Shown: one piece after another, positions 51,108 through 59,700 of the stretch
How positions within the stretch are numbered: the first letter of the stretch is position 1
Layout: each line of letters opens with the position of its first letter
Assembly (NCBI RefSeq): GCF_000325705.1
Contig: NC_019904.1
Coordinates: forward strand, 318,001-382,000
Length of the DNA: 64,000 nt
Reading direction: 5' to 3'
DNA from: Echinicola vietnamensis DSM 17526
GTDB lineage: Bacteria > Bacteroidota > Bacteroidia > Cytophagales > Cyclobacteriaceae
The notes under the pieces: generated by a model
Databases searched by the model: none
What the model was told of the DNA's origin: nothing
Seen by the model: the letters and a program-made list of their open reading frames with translations, nothing else
Program-made: the position numbers and the translations under genes

Positions 51108-52065
51108 TTTTAAACGCTTCCTTATGCTGATCGTCCCGATCATATGCTTCAATAATGGATTTTACCAGTTTGTGTCGGATGACATCTTTCCCGCTGAGAT
51201 TGACCAAGCCAATGCCCTTTACATCCTTGAGCACCCGTAATGCTTCACGTAAGCCAGATTTTTGCTTGGACGGCAGGTCCACCTGACTTTGATCACCATT
51301 GATGATCACTTTTGAATTGGGCCCCATACGGGTCAAAAACATCTTGATCTGCTCCCTGGTGGTGTTTTGGGCTTCATCCAGCAGGACAAAGGCATCATTC
51401 AGCGTCCGGCCCCGCATGTAGGCTAGTGGAGCAATTTCGATCACCCGGTTTTCCTGATAAAATTTCAATTTCTCTGCCGGCACCATATCGCCCAAGGCAT
51501 CATAAATCGGCCGCAGGTAAGGATCCAGCTTTTCCTGCAAATCACCGGGCAAAAAGCCCAGGTTTTCGCCAGCTTCTACGGCAGGCCTGGTGATGATGAT
51601 CCGCTTGACCTCTCTGTTTTTCAATGCCCGCACCGCTAAGGCCACTGCAATGTAAGTCTTACCGGTCCCGGCAGGCCCGAGCGCAAACACCAGGTCATTC
51701 TTAAAAGCAGCATCCACCAGCTTCCGCTGATTAGTGGATTTCGGCTTAATGGCCAAACCCTTGTTTCCGTAAACAATGATGTCATTCTTTGGGTCTTCCT
51801 CAAAAGGCACCCCTTCCAGCTCAATGTATTCCTTGACATTTTCCGGGGTGACCTGACCAAACCTGTTAAAATGCTGCAAGAGCATGTTGAGCACATCATT
51901 GATCCGGATAATCTCAGGAGCCCTGCCCTGGATGCGAATTTCATTTCCGCGCGAAACAATTTTGCTTTTGGGAAATGCCGCAGCAATCTGGCGGATATTC
52001 TCATTCTCAGTGCCAAGAAAATCCAAAAGCGGAATATTTTCTAAAGTAATTACCTTTTCTACCAA
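51073..52065 (-). CDS. PhoH family ATPase
   Basis: Cytoplasmic P-loop protein of 330 residues (PhoH/YbeZ type), linked in other bacteria to RNA processing with YbeY. Walker A is ALGPAGTGKTYIAVALAVRA near 124-143, Walker B FVLLDEAQNTTREQIKMFLT, and the preceding KH-like N-terminal region includes IVSRGNEIRIQGRAPEI. The start is a TTG at 52065, since no ATG is in frame upstream. A TACTTTTG promoter element at 52138-52145 fits. The gene is divergent from the SAM hydrolase. Confidence 0.94.
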   Translation of the reverse strand: MVEKVITLENIPLLDFLGTENENIRQIAAAFPKSKIVSRGNEIRIQGRAPEIIRINDVLNMLLQHFNRFGQVTPENVKEYIELEGVPFEEDPKNDIIVYGNKGLAIKPKSTNQRKLVDAAFKNDLVFALGPAGTGKTYIAVALAVRALKNREVKRIIITRPAVEAGENLGFLPGDLQEKLDPYLRPIYDALGDMVPAEKLKFYQENRVIEIAPLAYMRGRTLNDAFVLLDEAQNTTREQIKMFLTRMGPNSKVIINGDQSQVDLPSKQKSGLREALRVLKDVKGIGLVNLSGKDVIRHKLVKSIIEAYDRDDQHKEAFKNEQNNRQKGNG

Positions 52066-52096
52066 TCCGTTAATGTGTATTTAGGGTTGTCAGATT

Positions 52097-52110
52097 ATTC
52101 TTGCAAGAAT
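52097..52110. promoter_or_regulatory. 14-bp perfect palindrome in the phoH/SAM hydrolase divergent region
   Basis: ATTCTTGCAAGAAT is a perfect dyad lying between the phoH start and the rightward promoter element. It could be an operator for either gene or for both; no regulator can be named. Confidence 0.45.
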
Positions 52111-52118
52111 AAAATTTC

Positions 52119-52126
52119 TATTTTTG
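52119..52126 (+). promoter_or_regulatory. Putative -7 element for the SAM hydrolase gene
   Basis: TATTTTTG matches TAnnTTTG and lies 43 bp before the ATG at 52170. It interleaves with the oppositely directed element at 52138-52145. Confidence 0.45.
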
Positions 52127-52137
52127 TTTATACTTTA

Positions 52138-52145
52138 CAAAAGTA
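52138..52145 (-). promoter_or_regulatory. Putative -7 element for phoH
   Basis: Minus strand TACTTTTG matches TAnnTTTG, about 72 bp upstream of the phoH TTG. The palindrome at 52097-52110 would fall within the phoH leader. Confidence 0.45.
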
Positions 52146-52169
52146 CAAAATTTTAATTGACTTCGTTCT

Positions 52170-52949
52170 ATGGCCTTAGTAACATTCCTGTCAGATTTTG
52201 GGGATAGCGATTATTATGTACCTGCCGTCAAAGCCAAGATGTTATCCATCAACCCGCAGCTGCACATCGTCGACATCACCCACCAAATTGAAACCTATGA
52301 CATTGCGCATGCGGCTTTTGTCCTGAGGTCTGTCTATAAGGAATTCCCAAAAGGCACCATTCACTTGGTAGCCCTTAACAGTACCAGCAGCATGACCGAT
52401 GGCTACATCGGCATTAAACTGGAAGAACATATCTTCGTGGGTCCCAATAACGGTGTCCTCAGCATGCTGGCTGATTATGATCCAGGCATTGTGGTGAAAT
52501 TTGCCGATATCCATATCAAGGACAGCACCTTCCCCGCCAAGGACATCTTGGCGCCCATTGCGGCCAAAGTAGCCAGCGGCGCAGCAATCCATGATTTTGG
52601 AGGACCGCTGCAATCTATCCGAAAGATGATGCCCCGACAGATCAAAGCCACCAAAAAGCAAATCGTCGGCCATGTGCTGCGCATGGACGGATACGGCAAT
52701 TTGATCACCAATATTCCCAAAAGTGTCTTTAACCAGTTAAACCCCGGAAAATTCACCCTAGAATTTAGCCGGGAAGTACTGACCGAATTTCATGCCTCCT
52801 ATGACAGCGTGGAGCCCGGTGACTGTTTTGCCCTTTTTAACAGCCTGGACTTTTTGGAAATCGGCATAAACCATGGTCACGGAGGGGATTTGCTGGGATT
52901 AAAATACGACAGTCCTGTGGTGATCAATTTTATCCGTGAGGAGGAATAA
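52170..52949 (+). CDS. SAM hydrolase / DUF62 family (SAM hydroxide adenosyltransferase)
   Basis: Related to fluorinase and chlorinase, but most bacterial members hydrolyse S-adenosylmethionine to adenosine and methionine. The 259 residues begin with LVTFLSDFGDSDYYVPAVKA, the diagnostic D-x-G region, then IVDITHQIETYDIAHAAFVL and FVGPNNGVLSMLADYDPG, which matches the family's PDNG block. The C-terminal domain holds DGYGNLITNIPKS. Nothing suggests halogenase activity. Transcribed alone, divergent from phoH. Confidence 0.92.
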   Translation: MALVTFLSDFGDSDYYVPAVKAKMLSINPQLHIVDITHQIETYDIAHAAFVLRSVYKEFPKGTIHLVALNSTSSMTDGYIGIKLEEHIFVGPNNGVLSMLADYDPGIVVKFADIHIKDSTFPAKDILAPIAAKVASGAAIHDFGGPLQSIRKMMPRQIKATKKQIVGHVLRMDGYGNLITNIPKSVFNQLNPGKFTLEFSREVLTEFHASYDSVEPGDCFALFNSLDFLEIGINHGHGGDLLGLKYDSPVVINFIREEE

Positions 52950-53042
52950 AAAATCACCAAAAACAACCCCTTGATCACTAGACGATTAGAAAGAAAGACG
53001 TTTTATCCCCATAAAAAATTTCAAATTAGTAGGGTTCAGATA

Positions 53043-53073
53043 TTGCATAGCAATAAATCTTTGCTCATATTTG
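53043..53073 (+). promoter_or_regulatory. Putative promoter of tRNA-Leu
   Basis: TTG at 53043-53045 and CATATTTG at 53066-53073 are separated by 20 bp, close to the Bacteroidota -33/-7 layout (one mismatch to TAnnTTTG). The tRNA begins 50 bp downstream. Confidence 0.45.
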
Positions 53074-53122
53074 CATCCCGTTCGGAACGGAACTGGAAAA
53101 AAGCATAGTGAAAAACTATCAA

Positions 53123-53206
53123 GCCTTGGTGGCGGAATTGGTAGACGCGTTGGTCTCAAACACCAATGAGGTAACACTCGTGCCGGTTCGACTCCGGCCC
53201 AAGGTA
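53123..53206 (+). tRNA. tRNA-Leu (anticodon CAA)
   Basis: Folds as a class II tRNA of 84 nt. Acceptor GCCTTGG pairs with CCAAGGT (first pair G-U), D stem GCG/CGC, anticodon arm TTGGT-CTCAAAC-ACCAA with anticodon CAA reading UUG, a long variable arm (TGAG...CTCG) and T arm GCCGG-TTCGACT-CCGGC. Discriminator base is A. The CCA end is not encoded. Confidence 0.97.
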
Positions 53207-53210
53207 CTAG

Positions 53211-53242
53211 AAACCCCTTCAGATGAAAATTTGAAGGGGTTT
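53211..53242 (+). terminator. Rho-independent terminator after tRNA-Leu
   Basis: AAACCCCTTCA, loop, TGAAGGGGTTT followed by TGTCGTTTTT; a GC-rich perfect stem starting 5 bp after the tRNA. Confidence 0.88.
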
Positions 53243-53310
53243 TGTCGTTTTTGGGCTAAAAGGAAATCAAGCGAAATTTCTAGGGAACAAGGATTTTTCG
53301 GGAGGTAAAG

Positions 53311-53738
53311 ATGTTATTTGCTACATTTGATTGCCATTTGGTCACGGATGAACACTGATAAACACGGATAGGATACTTGGAGCATTGCAAACCTATGTTC
53401 ACATCTTTTATCCGCGGCTTAACCTAATTTAAAAATTTACGATGCCCATGCCTTTGGCTACGAAGTGGGTCTTTCGTCAAAACTTGAATTCATCCAGTTC
53501 ATAAATGAAATAGTATCCTTTTAAATAAAGCTGCCCTCAGAAATATTGCTTGATCCGTGGTATGGTGTATGAGGTAAACTCGAATGCCAGCCCCAAAGGG
53601 GCGGCACATTCTTAGCCACGGGTGAAGCCCATGGTGATTTTGCCCAGCAAATGTTTCCCGTTTTAGCAGCATTGCCTTCACTATCCCCCATAAATTCCCG
53701 CTAAAACCCTTTCGTGTGGATGGAGGAAAACCATCTTT
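53311..53738 (+). repeat. Tandem non-coding duplication, copy 1 (about 430 bp)
   Basis: Strongly similar to 53788-54213 along its full length, including the block AATATTGCTTGATCCGTGGT, hairpins GCCCC-AAA-GGGGC (53590-53602) and CCACGGG-TGAAG-CCCATGG (53616-53634, one mismatch), and an ~80-bp dispersed repeat at 53340-53421. No gene is seen on either strand of this gap (53243-54364). Confidence 0.9.
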
Positions 53739-53787
53739 TTAACGGATCAAGCAGAAAGGATGGGGTTAGCCTGTTTTGATGGGAAAT

Positions 53788-54213
53788 ATGTTATTCGCTA
53801 CTTTTGATTGCAATTTGGCCACGGATGAACACTGATAAACACGGATAGGATCCTTGAGGCATTGCAAATCTACGTTCACATCTTTTATCCACGGCTTATC
53901 CTAATTTAAAAATTTACGATGCCCATGCCTTTGGCTACGAAGAGGATTTCTCGGCAAAGCTTGAATTCATCCAGTCCATTTATAAATGCCATCCTTTTAA
54001 GAAAATCGCCCTCAGAAATATTGCTTGATCCGTGGTATAGTGTATGAGGTAAACTCGAATGCCAGCCCCAAAGGGGGCGGCACATTCATAGCCATGGGTG
54101 AAGCCCATGGTAATTTTGCCCAGCAAATGTTTCGCGTTTTAGCAGCATTGCCTTCACTATCCCCCACAACTTCCCGCTAAAACCCATTCGTGCGGATAGA
54201 GGAAATCCATCGT
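53788..54213 (+). repeat. Tandem non-coding duplication, copy 2
   Basis: Direct repeat of 53311-53738, offset 477 bp. The hairpin CCATGGG-TGAAG-CCCATGG (54092-54110) is perfect here. The dispersed ~80-bp unit lies at 53817-53897. Differences from copy 1 are scattered substitutions and small indels, so the duplication is not recent. Confidence 0.9.
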
Positions 54214-54253
54214 TCAACTCCCACTATGCCACTTAGCAGATTCACTTCATTCT

Positions 54254-54315
54254 AAGCCACAGAATCAATTGGAGAAACACAGATTGCAATGACTTGGGCA
54301 TCCTATCCGTGGCCA
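54254..54315 (+). repeat. Dispersed intergenic repeat, shortened copy
   Basis: Begins AAGCCACAGAATC and ends GGCATCCTATCCGTGGCC. It is related to 20382-20464 but lacks the part around GTTTATCAACGTTCATC. Confidence 0.6.
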
Positions 54316-54364
54316 AAGGCGGCAAAGCCCAATCATTGAACGCCCCTAATTTCTTGGCTAACCC

Positions 54365-55705
54365 CTACAGCATTACGTAATTTTCCACATACAACTTCCA
54401 GTCTAACCCATGCGGGATAATGATAAATTTCCGCTCTGGTGTGACCAGCACCTTGGTAGGGAAGTTGGACACGCCAAATGCTTCCAACGCCCCGCGATCA
54501 ATTTCTTCAACCGGGAAGGTATAGTCATTCTCCTCCATAAACTGAGAAAGGTCTTCCGACATAAAAGATAGCGAGTAGAACATGAGCTTTGGCACACCGC
54601 CCCTTGTGAGGTTCTCATGGTAAAAAGCCTGTACTTGGGGCATTTCCTTGACACAGGGTGGACACCAGCCCCCCCAAAAGTCAAACATCAACCATTTGTT
54701 ACTTTTTTCTTTCAAATTAACCTTATGGTACTTGGAAAAGCGAAGTTTAAGGTTGGGCACTTCTGTTCCTTTGCTGTTGATATAAGCCTGCCAAAAGATT
54801 GGAAAGCCCTGCTCTCCGCCATAATTCGCATAATAGTCGATCAGGAATTTCATATTGCCTTCCGAGGGATAGGCAAAGGCAATGGCCGCCATTTCCTCTA
54901 ATGCTTCTTCATGGTTTCCGTCCTCATCCAACCAAGAACAATAGGCAATACGGTATTTCAACAGCTCTATCTGCCCTGTAAACATCAACGCATCTGGCAA
55001 AAACGCCTGCTTTTCGATCACATCCCTTACATCCGGACTATATTCGGCAGCCAAGGCCATATATTCGGGATTTTTATCAAAATGCTCGAAGCGGTAATGA
55101 TAAGCCTGAGCCAGCAAATAACGACTCCAAGCCCGTTCGCTCCAGTTGACCTCTTCCATTTTCGTGGATGTCAAGCACGCGCAGGCTTCCAGATTCGAAA
55201 TGACTTTTTCCAGCGCTTGCTGCTGCCGCTCCTTTGAAACAAAAGGCTTCTGTTCCAGCTCCTGCAGGGTCATCAACATATAGGTCTCCGCTTTGGAATT
55301 TGCAAACCCTGTCCCTTCCTCCAGGTACTCGGCCAAATCCGAAAAATTTTCATTCACCTGGACAGAATCGGTGCTATACCGCACCTTCCCCCAGAGGTAC
55401 AGCGGGGTAAGCATCTCCTTGATTTCCGTATTGCCTTTAGAAATAAGGACTTTCAAAAAGCCCAAGACTTTTATGCCATAGTCATCTTCTATCAGCCGTT
55501 TACTCAGCACTCGATGATGTGCATCCCAAAAATAAGGGACATAAATCCGGTACATTTTCAATGAAAGCGGGAGGGCATTCATGATTTGCTCCTTCTTCAG
55601 CTTGTCGCTTAAATCATTGTAGAGCGATGCGGATCCTTTTGGGGATTGGCAAAAAACAGGAAGGCTCATTGCACTGACCATCAGCACAAGCAAAAATCTT
55701 CTCAT
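54365..55705 (-). CDS. TlpA-like thiol-disulfide reductase, exported
   Basis: Exported protein of 446 residues: signal peptide (FLLVLMVSAMSLPVFCQS), a helical middle of about 300 residues without known motif, and a C-terminal thioredoxin-like domain with MFDFWGGWCPPCVKEMPQVQ near 340-359. CPPC is the redox-active pair, and VSNFPTKVLVTPERK supplies the cis-proline loop in FPT. TlpA/ResA proteins reduce disulfides in the periplasm, for example during cytochrome c maturation; the client here is unknown. The long helical region may bind a partner. Single gene. Confidence 0.9.
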   Translation of the reverse strand: MRRFLLVLMVSAMSLPVFCQSPKGSASLYNDLSDKLKKEQIMNALPLSLKMYRIYVPYFWDAHHRVLSKRLIEDDYGIKVLGFLKVLISKGNTEIKEMLTPLYLWGKVRYSTDSVQVNENFSDLAEYLEEGTGFANSKAETYMLMTLQELEQKPFVSKERQQQALEKVISNLEACACLTSTKMEEVNWSERAWSRYLLAQAYHYRFEHFDKNPEYMALAAEYSPDVRDVIEKQAFLPDALMFTGQIELLKYRIAYCSWLDEDGNHEEALEEMAAIAFAYPSEGNMKFLIDYYANYGGEQGFPIFWQAYINSKGTEVPNLKLRFSKYHKVNLKEKSNKWLMFDFWGGWCPPCVKEMPQVQAFYHENLTRGGVPKLMFYSLSFMSEDLSQFMEENDYTFPVEEIDRGALEAFGVSNFPTKVLVTPERKFIIIPHGLDWKLYVENYVML

Positions 55706-55798
55706 AAAAAAGGGTCATTGTTAATGTACGCTAATAATAGCCATTAAACGCCACAAAAGAAAGCTGAAACCGTCCAATCAGCGCCGGAAGGCAGCATA

Positions 55799-56620
55799 CT
55801 ACCGCATGCTGAACGGCCCACTTTCCATTTCTTGTTTCGGCATTTCTACCCCTTGCGCTTGCCGAAACAGCAGATAAATGCAGGCGATATCAAAAACCGC
55901 CCAAGTCAGTGTCCCTAGCAACGTAAAAATCACCGTCACAAACATCACAGCAGTAATCAACCCTAAAACCCCTACAATTTGATAATGCTGACCGAAAGAC
56001 CTCTTGGACTGCACCAACCCGATAGAAAATGGAACAAGCGAAACCCCAAAAGCCACTACTTCAAATACTCCAACCCACATATCTTCTGCTCCCACCACCT
56101 TACCGGAATAGATGTCTGCACCAATAATTCCCGCATTGACCAGGATCAGAAACACCACCCCAAATTGGAGGACTTTGTTGTTTGTGCGCTGACCGATCAG
56201 GTAAAAGCCATAGGCAAATGCAGCATAGGAGAGCAGCACAACGGCCTTAAGCAAAGTGAAATATTCAGGCTGCTGCATGCCAGCATCTGCCATCAAAACG
56301 ATGTTCCAAAACACCTCATACGAAGACACCAAAAAATAGATTACTCCCGCGATGCCAGTCCACCATAATTGGCGCCTATCGACGGTGGAGAAAATAGACC
56401 CTACTGCTGAGCGGGGCATTTCGGGATCCTTGGTGGGCATTTGGATTTGCAGCACTTCCATGATGGTTTTCACGGTAAAAGCACGCGGCGTCACCTCTCC
56501 CGCCTCAATGCGCTGGATGGTTCGGACATTGATATTGCAGCGCTCCACCAGTTCTTCTTGGGTCATTCCCTTGGACAGGCGGTGTTGCTGGATCAGTTTT
56601 CCCAATTCCGGTTGTTTCAT
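55799..56620 (-). CDS. Membrane-bound XRE-family transcriptional regulator
   Basis: A 273-residue protein from ATG 56620: an N-terminal helix-turn-helix at about 6-60 (QHRLSKGMTQEELVERCNIN, VRTIQRIEAGEVTPRAFTVK) joined to a hydrophobic C-terminal region with about five membrane helices (AVVLLSYAAFAYGFYLIG, FGVVFLILVNAGIIGADIY and others). Bacteroidota carry many such HTH-membrane fusions of unknown signal. The frame extends 28 codons upstream without family similarity. It lies convergent to nothing and 129 bp from PorU2. Confidence 0.87.
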   Translation of the reverse strand: MKQPELGKLIQQHRLSKGMTQEELVERCNINVRTIQRIEAGEVTPRAFTVKTIMEVLQIQMPTKDPEMPRSAVGSIFSTVDRRQLWWTGIAGVIYFLVSSYEVFWNIVLMADAGMQQPEYFTLLKAVVLLSYAAFAYGFYLIGQRTNNKVLQFGVVFLILVNAGIIGADIYSGKVVGAEDMWVGVFEVVAFGVSLVPFSIGLVQSKRSFGQHYQIVGVLGLITAVMFVTVIFTLLGTLTWAVFDIACIYLLFRQAQGVEMPKQEMESGPFSMR

Positions 56621-56749
56621 TGTTAATAGTGTTTGATTGACCATCGCAAATTGGAATTTATTCTTCATAGATTGCCCGGAAAACCACCGGATTTGACCCG
56701 ACATTTACCCGACATTGGGATCAAAACCGCCATGAGCACCCTTTTCCCT

Positions 56750-59700
56750 TTACCGAAGCAAGTACATTTTACCATATCCTTTCTTAAAGGCTTTGTCACC
56801 AGCAGTGGCACGATGCTCGACAAACTGTCCATCCTTCCGTACCAATACCCGATAAATGTACACCCCATTTGCCAACTGGTCGCCAAACTCGTCCTTGCCA
56901 TCCCAAGCATATTCGGAAATATTGTTCCCAATCTTGACAGGGCCGAGTTCCTCTTGCAAGATCTCGCGCACCACTTTTCCTGTCACCGTCATGATCTGGA
57001 TTTTGATTTCATCCGGCGGCACAGCACCCGTAACGGTAAATACAAATCGCACACTTGTACTGAAAGGATTGGGATAGGGGTAAAAATGGGTAATGGTAGA
57101 TTCATTGATCACCTCAAAGGTCACCTCGTAAGGTTTCTCTCCGGCTTTGTTACCGCTGGCATCCTCGGCATTGATCCGCAAGGTGTACACCCCATCCTCC
57201 AGCGGACCCGGCTGATACTCCACCTTAAAATCGGTATTTTCACTGGCCTCAAACCATTTCAGGGAAGGGTTGCTGAAGGCCACTCGCTCAAAGACGCAGG
57301 TTTCACAATCCCTTTTCAGATAAACTTCCACTCCCGTGGTATCTTGCTTTAGCAACGTTTCGTTTTCATCTTTCACCAAAGCCGAGATCAGGACATTCGG
57401 GGATACGATGTCCCCGTCCATGATATAAACCCCGTCAAAACTCACGTCCAGCACGGGATCTTGATCATCTGCTGCCACTACCACATAATCCGCCAAATCC
57501 AACACGTTATTTTTGTAGGATTGCTCCAGATATTCCCTGGGGTTTACCGTCACGTTCAGGGAATTCTTTCCGGCCTTACCAAAAGTATCAAAATCAATGT
57601 CAAAAGCATACGATTCCCCGGCTTTCACAGCAGGAATTTTCTTTTCAAACTCCTCTATGGTGTTGTGCTGTTTATTCTGCCATGACCACCGAACTGTCAG
57701 GGAATCGGTAAAATCATAGTTGGAAATGTTCACAAATTCAAACGCCACATTCGCCTGCTCTCCTTCCTGCAGTTTGAGCACCTTCTCGGTATTTTCCACC
57801 AGCAATACTCCTTCGGGAACACCCGTATAATTCACCTGCCATTGTGCTAATTGCCGGGGAATGCGCGTCGCTGACTCCTCCAGCCTGTACACCAACCGCA
57901 AGAAGGGATACAAACCGGCATTGATCTCTTCCAGCCTCACTTCGCCATCCACCACATTTTCAAAAAGCAAGGTTTCCGCCCCTTCCTCAGATACCCCAAT
58001 GACATCAAAAGCAAATTGCTCCGTCCCCGCATTGGCTGCCGACTGCGTTTGGTTATAAAAAGCCGCCCAAGAAGACGCGGGACCTACGCGGCGAGTGGCT
58101 ACGCTTCCTTGGTCATAAAACCCGTTCATCTGTGTAGAAAAGCTGATGGATTGGGCCGCTGCTGGCACTTCCGAGGTTTTGTCCGCCAAGACCTCGACAG
58201 CCTCACCGGGCGCCATCCCCTTTCTGCCAAAAAGGATATAGGGATCTCCATTTTTTAAATTCCGCAAAGTGGCTTCATTGGCGCCAATTTCCCGCATCTT
58301 CAAAAAAGCAGCATCAGGCCAATCCTCGAAATTCATTTGACCTACCGAAAAAATCAATACATAATCCCCGTCCTTCAGCCCATCGATATAATTCAACAGC
58401 ATGGACTGTCCCTCTTCGTTAATCCAGCCGCTTCTGATATTCTGGATGATCTGCGGAGTCTTCCCACAGCTCTTCGGATCCAGCACGTCAAAATTGGTCA
58501 AGGGAATCACCAAATAAGGGGCCAAGCTCCGCTGGTCAAAGGCCATCAGCCCAAAGGAATTATTGGTGCATCGACGCTGGAACAGGTCCTGATTATAGGG
58601 AATCCCATCCAATTCGACCTGCACTTGACCGTAACTGAGCCCTTCGGTTTCTGGCCCAAAAGTAAACACCTCCACCTCGCGCTGGGTGCCCAAATACTCC
58701 CATTGCCCGACGGCTTCATTGATCATAAGCTTATCGAGGTGATCTTCCGCAAGCTGGGCAAACTCCCGCTGAATCCAACCCTCTGGACCGTTCGGGATGT
58801 ATGAAAAGCTGCTCCTCGTCCAAGCCCCGCTTTCCCCTTCCCGCTGCTCCAGGAATTTGGTCCGCCAATAAAAGGTCACCGTATCGGTGGCATTGATCTG
58901 GTCACTGATGCTTTGTCGCCACCGTGCGATACCCCGTGTGGTCACTCGCTGTTCTTTGCGCCAGGCCGAACTGAAATCTGGTAAAACATCCATTTGAAAG
59001 ACAATGGTCCTATCCTCTTCGGCCTTTCCCGGCACCTGAGCGATCAACTCGACCGAACCCTCTTGATGGATCGCATAGTCCAGTGGACTTAGGTTTTGCG
59101 TTCCGCTGGAAGGGATAAACTTATTGACGACAATGGTATTATTGGCATACGTGATCTCGGGAATGGCCCTTTCAGTGTTCAGCGAGATGGTAAAGACATT
59201 GTCTCCTGCTGCCACCAACCCGACATTTGGCACCGCAAACTTCACCGTATCACGGTAAAATACCGGTGTCAATTGCTGGTTATCGTAGTTTACCATCGTC
59301 CCGTCCGGGAGCTGGCGGGTGATTTTATAGTCCAGTGTATCTTGATTGACGATTCCCAGGTTTTTGATCACAAACGCCAATTCCAACGTATCTGCCAAGG
59401 AGGTGACCTGCTCACCGTCGACAGTACCGAGGGTTACCTCATCAGGGTTTAAGGAATAATCCGCTTCCTTGGCAGGAAAAATACGCACCGCAGGATCGCC
59501 CAGCATGATCATTTGATTGGCATGCGACTGGTTGATGGCCGAGGTGCCATACCGTTCAAAAAACCGCTTATCCCCTGCCAGCTTCACCTTGCCAATGGGC
59601 TGGTAGATCATCGCAGAATCGGCAAAGGCTGCATGGTAGAAAGACTCCGAATACCTGCGCAGAAACACGTCCACACCAATACTGGCATGCGCCATAAAAT

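Noticed and set aside
53499..53681. Small frames in the tandem block after tRNA-Leu
   Set aside because: They are not conserved between the two copies of the block because of indels, so the block is taken as non-coding.
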